NCBI GenBank assembly: GCA_963969495.1 | Contig: OZ018330.1 | Location: 48,321,206-48,385,205 of the forward strand | Length of the DNA stretch: 64,000 nucleotides | Direction of reading: 5' to 3' | Source: Ceratothoa steindachneri | Lineage: Eukaryota; Arthropoda; Malacostraca; Isopoda; Cymothoidae | Shown: positions 23,038 to 34,975 of the stretch, one piece after another | Layout: each line of letters starts with the position of its first letter | Numbering within the stretch: the stretch's first letter is position 1 | Notes under the pieces: generated by a model | The model's input: the letters and a program-made list of their open reading frames with translations, nothing else | What the model was told of the DNA's origin: nothing | Database searches by the model: none | Program-made: the position numbers and the translations under genes

Positions 23038-23315
23038 AAAGATCATGAAGAAGAAGAAGAAGAAGATTAAGATGAAGATGAAGAAGTATTTGAAGGTGAA
23101 GATGATGAAGATGAAGATGAAGATGAAGATGATGAAGATAAAGATGAAGATGAAGATGAAGAAGAAGAAGATGATGATGATAATGATGAAGATGGTGGAG
23201 GTGAAGATGATGAAGAAGATGAAGAAGAAGAAGAAGAAGATGAAGAATAAGAAGAACAAGAAGAAGAAGAAGAAGAAGAAGAAGAAGAAGAAGAAGAAGA
23301 AGAAGAAGAAGAAAA
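23038..23315 (+). repeat. GAA/GAT trinucleotide microsatellite
   Basis: About 275 bp of GAA and GAT triplets, nearly pure GAA in the last 60 bp. The Lys/Met-rich and Phe/Ile-rich frames on the two strands are artefacts of the repeat. Confidence 0.95.
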
Positions 23316-23439
23316 GGGTGTTCAGGGTGTTAAAATAAAGAGTCTATAAAGGGGATTAAAAAAAGCGGGTAAGATTAGTAAATAAGGCCGTAGGCCACAC
23401 CCCCGCAGGGGTGCCTGTGTAACTAAGCTCTTCCTGTCA

Positions 23440-23822
23440 AGGAAGAGAACAGCGGCTTGTATTTTACTATAAAATACTTCTCATCACCTACAAAGCCCTA
23501 TACCTTAACTCTCGTCTGCCCTCTCTCATCGTCAAACTCCTCGGGCACTCCGGTCTAACTTCGCTTCCTTCCTGACCCCTCCTCGTTCTGTCCTCTGCTC
23601 GATGGGTGACCGTTCCTTCTCAGTTTGTGCTCCTAGACTCTGGAATGCTCTTCCTGCCGAAGTCCGAAACTCTCCCTCCCTTGCTACTTTTAAACCTCTC
23701 CTGAAGACTCAGAATTGGCTTCTCTTCTCTGAGAACATTTTCTACACTCGCTACACAACCTGCGCTCTGGGAGGGCTAACAGCCCTGAAGGGCATATTAT
23801 AAATACCTATTATTATTGTAAA
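23440..23822 (+). mobile_element. L2-like LINE, 3' end of RT ORF
   Basis: A 5'-truncated LINE end. The first frame reads KILLITYKALYL and SRLPSLIVKLL; after a frameshift it continues MGDRSFSVCAPRLWNALPAE and TFKPLLKT. The GDRSFS-x-APRLWNxLP block is the usual C-terminus of L2/Rex1-like RTs. The element ends in ATTATTATTGTA, a short simple-sequence tail as such LINEs have. A larger element of the same type lies at 42.2-44.3 kb. Confidence 0.82.
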
Positions 23823-24965
23823 AGAAAGAAATGGTGAAGCAACTTTATTTTTTTATATATATATAATAGCGAGTCTTTGAAATATAAATTAGAAATTTCT
23901 TTCAAAATAAGTAGATTCGAGTGTTACCGACAAAAGAAAAATTTATAAATAAATACGCGACGAGTATTATTATTATAGATTACTAGGCAATGGCTTCGCT
24001 ACTAAGATTAAAATTTAAAATCTAAAAAAAAGCAGCCATGTTAAAGTTTTTATACATTTTCTGAACTTCGTTAATTATAATAATTTTAAAAAGGAACTCT
24101 AAACTAAATTTTCTGAACTTTACCATTTGTAGTTATTTAGGTTTTAAAAAAAATTCACCAAATTTCGATACTTATATTTATTTCTGAACTTCACCATTTT
24201 GTTTGTTTGATATTATAAAAGAATTATTAGAAATAACTTTGATAAAAAACATAAGTCATAACCAAACTAAGATAAAATTATTATTCAAATACTCAAAAAA
24301 ATCCCCTTCTTAAATTATAAGAGTTAGTGATGATTATTATTATTATTGACGGATTTCACAGCCGAATGATGAAGATGGATGACAAATGAAATGTAATTTG
24401 CTTAAACTTGGAATATATTTGTGTCTCCTATTCCAGATGTTTATCCAATTGCAATAATTGAAATAATTCGTTGTCTTAATTAGTTTTGAAGTATCATTTG
24501 AAGTAAATGATAGACATACTTACACAAAATTACTTGATAATGAATTAATTTAGGGTGATTGAATTAAGCGGAAGCATTTACATTAAGCGAGAATTAATTC
24601 AGCGAGAAAATTAGCATGCGGCTAATTTAATTAAAATTGGTTTGATCCACATACCAACAGCTATTTTTTAGCGTGTGTATATCTATGAATTTGTAATCTT
24701 CAGCTGTGTGTACACATTTGAATATGCAATATTATAAGCTAACATTTTATTAACCACTTAATATATTTATGTATTATTAATCGATATTACAGAGTTTGAG
24801 AGGTTTTAGGAAATTAATTACTTACTGCTTTAAATTTAATGACTTAATTCCAGATGAGAGTTTTAGGGTCTTACTATTGTGATGAGGTGCTCCAAGAGCC
24901 ATTAAACATACACTTCCAAGTCTGGATGGACGATAACTTTCGTGCGGTATTCTGGAAGTGTAACG
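23823..24965. other. AT-rich sequence, nothing recognised
   Basis: No open frame above 60 codons, no tandem array and no element motif. Confidence 0.5.
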
Positions 24966-25003
24966 TTAGGTTAGGTTAGATTCAAATAACCTAACCTAAC
25001 CTA
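24966..25003. repeat. Inverted TTAGG-type repeat
   Basis: GTTAGGTTAGGTTAG, an 8-bp-scale spacer, then AACCTAACCTAACC: a short hairpin built of the pentamer TTAGG used in most arthropod telomeres. It is far too short to be a telomere. Confidence 0.75.
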
Positions 25004-25276
25004 ATTATCTGGATCCCGTTCGTAGAAGGATGCTAGGGGTATCCTATTTAGTTAACTGACTCGGAAGAACTTTGATAAGCCATAGTGAGATTTATCATCT
25101 GTAAAATGGGTTTATGTTATGTTACATATCCTTATAGTACGTTATATATGCATTACGTTACGTTGCGATAAGTTGCGTTACTATAGCTTAGTATTTATTG
25201 CTAAGTAGATTTGCAATTGCGGTCTTTAACGCTTTCTCTATTTTCTTTTCTAAGAAATTTTGGTTTTGAGAAGGTA

Positions 25277-25474
25277 GGTTGTTGTTGTTGTTGTTGTTGT
25301 TGTTGTTAATAGTTCCCTAGAATGAGATGACCTCTGCTCCCACCGACCACTTGGGACATTTGCGAGGATAGGAGATAAACCCGTGTTTAAACCTGATTAC
25401 CAGGCGCCTTGCCTCCCTTGTCAAATCTCCTACACTACCTTCTCTTCTGTTTATCCACACATGCTTTGCCTCCT

Positions 25475-25527
<53 letters not shown>
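25277..25527 (+). repeat. (TTG)n and (CA)n microsatellites
   Basis: A run of about ten TTG triplets at 25277-25306 and about 26 CA repeats at 25475-25526, with unassigned sequence between. Confidence 0.9.
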
Positions 25528-25528
<1 letters not shown>

Positions 25529-26868
25529 ACATTAATTGGTAATTGATAAACGCGTGTTGGTTGAGGTCATGTAGTTGATGTGCCATTCGCTCAAGACCTG
25601 CAGAACTTCAACAAAGGAACTGGTAGAAACTCGGGGTCCGCCCCCCCCGCCTTTGAATCAGTTGTCCATTGAAAAGACATTTCCCTAGTTGTTCTCTTAC
25701 CCTGCGGGGGTAAGTAGATCCACGTGCATCATCACGCACATAGTAAATAATAACACCGCTATTATTTCCCTTCCCGTCTTCACAGCCCAACAAATCCGCT
25801 CTCTCCTCTGTTCCGGAACCCTGGCGATGAACTCACATTTAAAATAATGCCAGACACCTCCGACCAGCCACCCACCCAACGACAATTGTCCCCTGGTGCT
25901 TTCGGGCTAGGCTGTGATAGTCATTCTAATCTTTGTGTATTTATTATCCGGTCGGTGATCTTTACCACGAGGTTCGGATAATCCAACTTGTCTGTTTCTT
26001 CCACCAACGTGCAGGAGAGTTATGTAACCTCACGCTTCCTGACGGTATAAGTAGCTGAACTATGTGCCATACACATATTATCACTTTACCTTACTTCACT
26101 ACATTTAACAAACTCACTTTTTAAGCATTCCCTGCCGATGCATATCTTGGTTTTCGTTTTATTTTAGAAAAAACAAAAAAACATGAAAATTTCCATTTAT
26201 TGCTTCTTGTTCCGTTCTAAAGAATCGAATACAAGTCCATAAACCTTGTATTGCATACGGTGCTCAGCCAAACAACTTGTTTTTACTTAATATATCGTTT
26301 AAAAACACATGCTCTCATTTTAAGCTTTTAAATAAAGAAACCTCCTTCGTATATAGTTTACGCTCAAATTAGAGACGATCGAAGGAATCTAATTAAATAT
26401 ACGTGCCTGTTTTTACAAATTGGAATTCCTTTGAAAATATTTAGATTCTTTCGAGGTCCGCGAAATCGTATTTCTCTTAAACTCGGAATTTGATCATTTT
26501 CATAAGATAAAAAAGCGAGTCTCGATGGGCAAACTTTTCGAACCAATAATATTCACTGGGGAACAAATTTCAACTTGTTGTTTATTGACTTAGATTTGAC
26601 AGTTAATTATACGTAATTTGGGTGTGCTGAGAACGAATTTTTACTCCATTTTGCTCTATCAAGTCCTGATTTTGTTCAACACACTTCATCTTTCATCCTA
26701 TTCATAAAAAGGATATTTTCTCAATACTTGCTAAGTCTTTTTGCAGTTGCACATAATAATTGTAATTATATATTAGTACCTATTTAAACTAATGTTTGTT
26801 TTTATATTTCATATTTTGAAAATAAGGAATTGAAATACCTTTACAAATTGACAAAACAATCAAGTAAT
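25528..26868. other. Unassigned sequence upstream of the arthropod-family copy
   Basis: A more GC-rich part at about 25600-25920 has overlapping short frames on the minus strand and no known motif. The rest is AT-rich. A promoter of the following gene cannot be recognised. Confidence 0.4.
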
Positions 26869-27652
26869 ATGTCCTCAAGCATTGGAAAGTTCATATGCAA
26901 AAACTCTCCTGATTCATTCTGCTACATATGTGGAAATTTTAAACTTTCACATCATCCAAGAAATATAACGGACTTCGTGAAAAGAGTTTACTTAGCTTAT
27001 TTTGGCATAAAACTGGGGGATCAAGATAAATCATGGGTTCCACATAAAGCCTACACTGTATGCATTGAAAGACTGCGACATTGGACGAAGGGTTCGGAGT
27101 CAAAAATACCTTTTGGAGTTCCGATGGTAAGTTTATGATTTCATAAAACTACGTAACTTTTCACTCATGTACTGTAAATTACCTAAGTGTAATTATAACT
27201 TAGGTACATAAACAACTTTTGATAAAATTTGCTTTTGTTAACGCTTTACAATTTCTTTTCCATTTCAGGTGTGGCGAGAGCCTACTAATCATGAGACGGA
27301 TTGCTACTTCTGCTTTGTCAAGACTTTGGGCTTTTTAGGAAATTATAGGGCAGATAACTACGAAGAAGTCGTAAGAAAACTTTTAATGGACTACAAAGAG
27401 CTAGGTTGCAATATGAGCATAAAAATGCATTTTTTGAATAGTTATCTTGACCAATTTCCAAGTAATTTAGGTGCTGTAAGTAACAAACAAAGGGAGAGAT
27501 TCCACCAAGATATTTAAATTATGGAGGAAAGTTATCAAGGATGCTGGGATTGCCACATGATGGCTGATTATTGCTGGTGCTTAAAACGAAACTTGCCGTC
27601 AACAACCAAATGCTCTAGAAAGTCCTATAATAGACATTTTTTACCCGAGTGA
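26869..27652 (+). pseudogene. Arthropod multi-copy family protein, copy 1: two exons, internal deletion, one stop
   Basis: Function unknown. Exon 1 (26869-27126, 86 codons from ATG) has a CYIC cysteine pair, KRVYLAYFGIKLGDQDKSW and CIERLRHWTKG, ending PFGVPM. A 142-bp intron (27127-27268) has GTAAGT and TTTCAG ends and keeps the frame. Exon 2 opens VWREPTNHETDCYFC, then jumps to GFLGNYRADNY, FLNSYLDQFPSNLGAVS and RERFHQDI, then a TAA (27515-27517), then open frame with SYQGCWDCHMMADYCWCLKR to a stop at 27652. Full-length relatives, from memory, carry about 300 more residues between DCYFC and GNYRADNY; that part is deleted here. Copy 2 at 58.6-61.4 kb keeps it. The clean intron shows this is not a processed copy. 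Confidence 0.8.
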
Positions 27653-28215
27653 AAGCTTCATATCTCTATGTTTTGTTTTATTTTAAGTCATTTATATCGT
27701 TAGAATGTAATTTTACAATAGTTTGAACTCCGTGTATTCATGAAAGTTGGAAAAAAATGTTAACGCATGACTCCATTTTTAGTCCTAATTTTGAAAAAAA
27801 CCTGGAAAATGGCGCCAGGGCTGTTTGCAAGAATCAGGACCTGATAAGGCCAAACCGAGGTGAAATTCGTTTCCGGCGCACAAAATTTACTTACAATCAA
27901 GCGTCAGATATTCAAAAAATACGCGTTCCCCAATGATATAATCAATGAAAATACTAGGAACATTAAGAGTGCCATATTCCAAAGCATGAAAGTGGCTGAA
28001 AAGGAGTATTATATTCATCTTATTTTGATTTTAGTAAAATATTAGCCACATACAATGAGACCGGGTAGTCAATCTCAGCTGGATTAGATTCGTGTTACTG
28101 AACGGAAACAATATTTGAATATCTTACATCGGGAAGGCTAAACGTAGCGGTGTGGCAATAAAGGTAGGCTTTGGAACAAGGAGAATTATTTAAAACTCAA
28201 AAATAAGTCTTCTCT
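27653..28215. other. Possible 3' flank of copy 1; nothing recognised
   Basis: A 61-codon open frame (27860-28045) is not recognised and may be chance. No polyadenylation signal can be assigned with confidence. Confidence 0.4.
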
Positions 28216-28223
28216 CCTTCCAT

Positions 28224-28262
<39 letters not shown>

Positions 28263-28412
28263 TCTATTTATCTATCTATCTCTTTCTGTCTCTCTTTTTC
28301 ATTCTCTCTCTGCATCTCTCTCTTCTCTCTATATATTTCGCTTATTCTCTCTCTACCTCACTCTTTTTCTCTTTATCTTTCTCTTTCTGCCTCTCTCTTT
28401 CTCTCTCTATTT
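28216..28412 (+). repeat. CT-rich microsatellite
   Basis: About 195 bp of imperfect (CT)n with TTT and ATCT interruptions. Confidence 0.9.
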
Positions 28413-29703
28413 TAGAAGTGATTTTCCCAAAAGGTAATATTACTTTTAAAAGGACAGTAGAGACACAGTGACTCTCAAAAAATAATAAAAAACAACAAAC
28501 AGCTCAAACAAATACACAAACAGTACAGCACACCGCAATACCTGGTGACATCTGTCACACTATGAATACGACTACAATACTGACATACGCACACATAGGA
28601 AGTTAGAAGAAGTAGTGAAAATCTTGCGGTTCAATTGACAATTAAAAAAAAGAATCTGTTTAAATAGCCTATCTACAGGGTGCCCTACCAATCACGGACA
28701 TTTTTTTATTACTTATAAACAGGAATATTTTAGCCATTGAGATAAAAAAATAGGCATTTTATATTGATATGTTTTAGATAATTAGAATAGGGTCAGATAT
28801 AGGTGAGAAACCCTGTATTTAAAACTAGAAACTTTTTACAATGGGTTCTTAAAGAAAAGTGATGAAAATGGGAGAAGCGAAAATATATGGGAAGTATGCA
28901 TATAGCCAGAGTGCATTATCTATATAAGGCCTGGTTAAAATATGACACGCGTGGCCAAAGTATCACGGGGGCTATTTTAACGGCGCACAAAACTCAGGAC
29001 AAACCGGTGCAAATTACGCTATTTAAACTTTATTAAGAATTTGTCTGAATTCGACGAATAGAAGACTTCATTGAATCAACAACGCTAACTTGCTAGTCAT
29101 CTCCAACCCAATAAAGGAGGCAAAGAACCTAAGGGAAAGCCAACTGAAAAACGTGGAGATTTTGTTCACTTTCCTTACAAGGATTTTTGAGAAAGAGATT
29201 CTTACAAGCTGCTCCTAGGAGACTTTATGTCGGCCTAATCGCCCGCCCCCCACTCCCTCGACGAAGTAACGAAGCAGAAATGAACTAAACTGCCTGTCAT
29301 CTTGACTCGTCCCAACTATGTTGTTCTTTGTGATCGACATAATTGGGGGCGCCAAGGAAAGCTGCTTTGAGGAGTAGCCCACAGTGGAACTCAGCATCAG
29401 GGGCACCCGGACCAGGGTCAAGGCTGCAACTTCTGGGGAAGGATGTGGGTGCCAATAAAAAAATCCGCCATACAATCACATCTCGTGAAGCCCCCCTCTT
29501 CGGGTTCACCCATCATCATCTCAACCCCCCCCCCATCCAGCAGTTCCTGTTCATGGACGCATAGATGTGACGAAGAGAAAGCCTCCCCCTCCTACAACCA
29601 AGTCCTAAAGGAGTATCGTTTGGAGAGAGGGAGCACAAATTTTAACTCAGGAGCAAGAAGACTTAGATCAGGGAATAGAGAGAATAAGTAGACCACTGCC
29701 CCG
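28413..29703. other. Unassigned; right end may be LINE B leader
   Basis: AT-rich to about 29100, then GC-richer (29210-29700) just upstream of LINE B ORF1. Overlapping frames on both strands at 29215-29691 have no known motif and could be LINE 5' UTR. Confidence 0.4.
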
Positions 29704-31200
29704 ATGGGCCACTCTCTCCAAGAGATGGCCAAAAGAAACACTACCAGAATCCCGCTGCGTGTTATAGATGGACAACCCAGGCCCACCAGTGAAAAGGTTT
29801 TTGAGGTAGTGTACGGAAAACTGAGCAAAGCCATGGTTAGATTAAAGGAAGTGACCTCAGGGTACGTCGCTATCTGCGAAAAGGAGTGAGACATCGAGGC
29901 CATCACTAAAGAAGAGGCAGTCGAGGTCCTTCGTGTAATCGGACTGCAGGTGGCCATACCACCACAAATCCTGGCCCACAGGAGCGTGGTATGTCGGCGT
30001 CTCGACCCATGGCTCGGTCAGTACACCAAAGAAGAAATACAACTTCGACAATCCTGGGCTAAGGTAGTCGGGGTGATTAAATTAAAAAAATAGAAGGGAG
30101 AATAGTGACTACTCACTTGTCTTCAAAGTAGTCTTTGCAGATACAATAAAGACCCAGAAGGCCAAGGAACATGGACTCCTCATATTCAACGCTAAAGTTA
30201 GCGGAAAACAAATCAAGAGAGAGGAGTTTACTCCAGTCCAGTTCTGCTTCTAGAGCTATAAGATGGAGCAACACGCGACCAAGGACTGCAAAAAATCCTC
30301 GGAAAGGTGCTTCAAATGCAGCGATAAGGGCCATCACTAGAAGCAATGTACAAACACATTCGAAAAATGCACCAACTGCGGGCAGGAAAATAGATCGATG
30401 GCCATGACTTGTGCAGTCAAGAAAGAGGTGATCAAAAAGAAGCAGCAGGAAAGTAAACAAGGAGACGACGCGGAGGTTCAATACCACATATGCCCAAGCA
30501 GCAAAGGCCGCACTTACACAGGTAGACGCAAAGAAAACCTGCCTCAAGATCCAAAATGAGAATACGACCAAGATTCTGACGTGCATTCTCCACGCGCACG
30601 TCATGAATCTAACACAACCGGGTACATTCACAAAAACGAAATGGACCAAATGTGGTTTCCGGACAATCTCCCTATTTGGGATGTCCTGCAATTGCAGATG
30701 GTACCAAACCGACAGGCAGAAGAAGTGGAACAAGACGGCATCATTAAGCAAAACCTCCAAACAGGAAACAAAACCCAAAAAGAGAAGGCAAAGGAAGCGA
30801 TAGAAGTAAAAACTCCTGAACAGAAACAAAAAAGAGAGGACAAAGAAGAAAATGAAAGAACAGAGACAGCAAGATCGGACTCAAAGCTGCTCCTCAAACC
30901 AAGAAAGCCAATGGGAAAAAATGTAAAAACAAAAAAACTGGATGCAGATAGAATCAACCTCTTTATCTACGCGTGCGAACAGTTTTCCTTTCCCGAAGAT
31001 ACGGAGCACAGGAAATTCTTCCAAGGCATTAACTCAAAAATATACAAGTGGGAATTCAATGCTGACATCAATACATAGAAGAAGCATTGCTCCGCTATAG
31101 AGTCGTTCTACATGATGATAAGTGCGAGCAGGCCTCAAATGCTGAATTCAGGAAGAAGAGAAACGGGAGAAATAAAACACTACCGAGAAACACTAAAAGG
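29704..31200 (+). pseudogene. LINE B ORF1, gag-like zinc-knuckle protein
   Basis: The start (MAKRNTTRIPLRV, ATG at 29725, or 29704 upstream) parallels RRIPLTPL in LINE A. Shared blocks are GYVAICEKE, AHRSVVCRRLDPWLGQYT and the knuckle region at about 30245-30410. There the first knuckle has a stop and a Cys-to-Ser change (CF-stop-SYKMEQHATKDC), the second has a stop in place of Trp (CFKCSDKGHH-stop-KQC), and the third reads CTNCGQENRSMAMTC. A later frame (30581-31078) carries MWFPDNL, a Lys/Glu-rich stretch and YKWEF, matching MWFPSN and YKWEF in LINE A. RNA-binding role inferred from the knuckles. Confidence 0.85.
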
Positions 31201-31226
31201 ACAATATGGAGAGAGTAAGCAATAAA

Positions 31227-33771
31227 ATGAGGATCCTGACACTCAACGTAGACGTTTTGCAGGGGAAAGCAACGGCATATGGAAACACGATATTGACACG
31301 ACATCTTATCAAATTAAAATACTGGGCTACATAGTGGTCATGAAAAATCATTCACAGGGAAGTTTTGATGGTGCTGCTATAGCTGCCAAGGGAAATATCT
31401 CGTTCAAACTCCTTCCAGAGTTGGACGAATCCTTTGGGACAGTTGAACTCTACACATTGGTAGGAAACCTCGTGATAGCGCAGCTTATCACTTCCTCGTC
31501 AAGCCTACCTGCCCATAAATAACTTCTACACGCTGTTTAGATATGGCAGAATGGCAATATTAGGGGGCGACCTCAATGCCAGATGCCGTGCTATGGTAGA
31601 ACCAACGAAAGAGGCCGAAACTTGGAATTGATTATAGGAAGAAAAAACATCTAAAGAATAGGGCCGGACTTTCCGACCTATATCACTTCAACATCTGCCA
31701 CCAATCTGACATAATCTTAACAAGTGAAGGCTTCCCCATCAACTACCATAGCGAGCTGGGTCCAGCAGTCCCCTGTGATCCCATAGCGATCCTCACCACA
31801 ATCTTACTCGCGCCGATCCTGCTACCAGTCACTCTCCGAAAAAAATACGCCTCGGCCAACTGGGAACGTAACAAGAGACAACTCAGTCTATTCGCCCATA
31901 GTGATGCAACCTTGGAGGAGATATATGACGAGCTTGAGAGGATAACTGCGATTATTCTAGAAGCAGACCGCGAGTGTGTATCCAAGACAGGGTACAAAAC
32001 TCCTCCTCAACCTAAATGGACAGGAAAGATGAGGGCAATCGCTCGTGATCACAGTTAGGTGTCTGAAGTGATAAGACGAGCAGGTCCAAAGCGGGAGAGA
32101 AGCTCGCTATTACGGTGCCTAAGCGCCAAGCTTAAAGACGCTATCAACCTCCAACAAAAGAAAATATGGAACAACTTAATAGATATAGTCGATAGCGAGT
32201 TGAACCCAGCTAAATCATGACAACACATCAGAAAATTAAAAGAACAAACAGGAAAAGCGAAGGCTTGAATTAAAGAGAACGGGGATTATATAGAGGAACC
32301 GGTGGTTCTGGAAGAAAGATTTCGAACGTATTGGAAATTTTCTTCAGCATCACTCCAGAATTCAATGAAGAGTTCGACCAGAAATTCGAAGGCCAACTGA
32401 TAGAAGACCTGAATAAGATCATACATCGAACGCACCCACATGACTAAGTAGACGAAGGCAAGTAGATTGCGGGCTAATACCGACCCATAACACCTGAGTA
32501 GGTTATGACCACAGTAAAGTTCTTTGAACAAAGGGCACCAGGCTGGATGAGCATCACTAAAGGCAACTTAGAAAATGCCCCACATCGGATCATTTAGGGA
32601 ATCACTAACATCTTTAATGCTTTTCTGAATACTGGTTACTTCTCAGACAGCTTAAAGATTGCTCCTGGCTTACCGGCTTTAAGAGCACTTAGCCGAGCAA
32701 AGAGACCATAACCCTCAGCAACACGGGTTCTATAGGAGACGGGGAACGGAAACTGCCCTCGCCCTCCTAACGGAAAAAAACTCGCGAGCAGCAAAGCTGA
32801 GCGGAAATACGTAGACATGGGGCTGCGAGATGTTCAAAAGGCCTTCGATAAGGTTTGGTTGAGGGATCTACAATACAAGATCTTGAACTTTCGGCTAAAC
32901 CCAATTCTGGAAAGGGTTCTCTGTGTCTATATCATGGAAAGGAGAGCCCAAATTTTGATCGAGGGCTACACAGGACCCTAATTCGAACTCGAGGCGGGTG
33001 TTCCACAAGGCAGCTGTCCGAGTCCGTTGCTGTACCTCGTGTACACAATAGACGTCACTGCTCCAGTTCAGAACGATACTATGTATCTGAAGTTCGCAGA
33101 TGACATCACTCAAATTGTCCCAAGTCAAATCAGGAACCCTGGAGTTCAAACAAGGGCGACAGCTGCTGAGATCGAAAATATCAACAGATTTGAAAATAGG
33201 TGGAAAATTAAGATGAACCGCCGGAAAGTAGACGACATGCTCGTAGATGACGAACACTACCCGTACTCTAACGAGGGAAATATCCTGGGATTACGACTCA
33301 CTAAATCATGATATAAAACTCACATTAACAGCAGAGTCTGCCTAGACAAAAGAGAGCTGAAAAACTTTACAGATTCCGAAGCCTCAATTTGCCGAACAAA
33401 AAAAAATCTACACTGCCTTGGTACGCTCCGTCCTGGTGTACTCAGCAGTGGTCACACATATGGCAAGTAGTACCTCTGACAGGACGATGCAGAGGGTGCA
33501 GAATAAAACCACACTGCTTATTGACGGCGCAAGAAGGATTGACCGTATTAGGCAGACAGTCCTACACGAAAGAGTGGAACTCAAGCCAATTTATATCGAG
33601 ATCCAGAGACTAGGAAGAAAGACATGGGATAAGGTGGAGGAAAAAATACTCCCAAATATCAACAATAATGTCTTCATACCTCAACGCGGACGTCACAAAG
33701 TAGAAAGAACAGCACTGTTCACCAGCGGAAGAAACTGTGCTAGGGAAGAAATAGGACCGATCTATATCTAA
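31227..33771 (+). pseudogene. LINE B ORF2, endonuclease and reverse transcriptase
   Basis: Starts MRILTLNVD at 31227. The endonuclease motif GGDLNARCRA is at about 31563-31592. RT blocks: FNAFLNTGYFSDSLKIAP (about 32600), motif A RDVQKAFDKVW (Asp codon 32829), motif B AGVPQGSCPSPLLY (about 32994-33035), motif C KFADDIT (33090-33110), then EIENINRFENRWKI and GNILGLRL. The C-terminal part (about 33420-33771) has MQRVQNKTTLLIDGARR and ends EEIGPIYI. Motif A and motif C lie in frames 0 and 0, but stops and shifts occur through the rest (for example a TAA before FELEAG). Inactive. Confidence 0.87.
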
Positions 33772-34084
33772 GAATGTAAACTCAAAAAATAATTTAATAA
33801 AAAAGAGATGGTAAAAATAAACAACAAGAGACAATAAAGATAATTAAAAAGAGGCGAAGTGCCCAAGTTAAATTATAAATAAAATAGAAATTAACAACAA
33901 AAGTTAAAAGCATAGATAAAAGGAGGCGAAGTGCCCAAATGTAATTTTGAATTAAAATAAATAAGAGAATAATCAAACAGAAAACATAAAAAACTTTAGT
34001 AAATAATAAAAAAAATAAAGAACATAGATAATAAGGTCTGCTGATCAAAACTCGCGTTCCCTCACTTATTTAGATTTATGACCA

Positions 34085-34650
34085 CACCTAACATAATATA
34101 GCCAAGCGTATCATATTATAGCCTAGCCTAGTATATCCTAGCCTAGTATAGCATACCATACTCTAGACTAGAATAACCTTGCATAGCTTAGCCTATTATA
34201 GCCTTGGTTAGCTAGCCTATCGTAGCCTAACACAGTATTACCTAGCATAACATAGCAGACCATAGCCCTCCCTAGCTTATTATTCATTAGCCTACCCTAG
34301 CATAGCATAGTATCGCCCTATCTAAACTAGTATAGCTTAGCATAGCTTAGCATAGTCTAGCATAGTATAACCTAGCCTAGCATTAAATATCCTAGACAAG
34401 TATAGCCTATACTATCTTATTATGCCCTACTAAAGCATAGCTTAGTATTGTCTAGCCTAACATACTATATGCTATACTAGCATAGCATTTTATAGCCTAA
34501 ATTAGCATAGTATATGTTATCCTTGTACATTATACTTTAGCATGGATTAGCATAGTATAGCCTAGCCTATAATAGCCTAGCATAGTATAGCCTATTCTAG
34601 GCTTGCCTAGCACATTATTGCATATTATAGCCTAGTCTAGTCTAGCAGAG
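34085..34650 (+). repeat. Degenerate TAGCC/TAGCA simple-sequence tract
   Basis: About 560 bp built from 5-bp words such as TAGCC, TAGCA, TAGTA and TATAG in irregular order, for example TAGCCTAGCATAGTATAGCC. It looks like an old pentamer satellite that has diverged. Confidence 0.85.
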
Positions 34651-34655
34651 TATCC

Positions 34656-34975
34656 GCCGAATAGCCATGATGTTATTGCCAAAACAAAATAATTCCCGGG
34701 CTAAACTTGGGAAGACTTTGGCAATTATATCATTCGAAAGAGAATATAAAACAACATAAGGGTTTCAAATTTCATTAGAATTGAACGAATAGTTATAATG
34801 TTATTGTCAAAACAAATAATTCTATGGATAACCTTGGGAGGACCTTCACAATTATAGCATTCGAAAGAGAATGTAAAACAATTTAAGGTTTTCAAATTTC
34901 GTTAGAATCGACCGAACGGGGACCGACCGACCGACCGACATAGTGAGAGGTAGAATCGCTCGCGACTAAAATGAG
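34656..34975 (+). repeat. Dispersed repeat family D, copy 1 (internally duplicated)
   Basis: Contains the family core CCTTGGGAGGACCTT, GAAAGAGAATGTAAAACA and TTTCAAATTTCGTTAGAAT twice in tandem, then GACCGACCGACCGACC and CGCTCGCGACTAAA at the right end. It lacks the family's left part (CCTAAGTCACGTGCTCTCAA). No coding capacity. Confidence 0.85.

Larger units (their letters stand above)
29704..33800 (+). mobile_element. LINE B: Jockey/I-like, full layout but decayed
   Basis: Plus-strand relative of LINE A with the complete order ORF1 (29704-31200), endonuclease (from 31227), RT (32500-33320) and C-terminal region (to about 33771). Unlike LINE A it keeps the region between endonuclease and RT, so together the two copies show the family layout. 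It has many stops and frameshifts and is older than LINE A. Motifs at its 3' side (GAGGCGAAGTGCCCAA) may belong to its 3' UTR. Confidence 0.87.

Noticed and set aside
24966..25003. Interstitial telomere
   Set aside because: Only about three pentamers on each side; too short and inverted.
29215..29691. Cluster of 70-86-codon frames on both strands upstream of LINE B
   Set aside because: No motif; probably LINE leader or flank with raised GC content.
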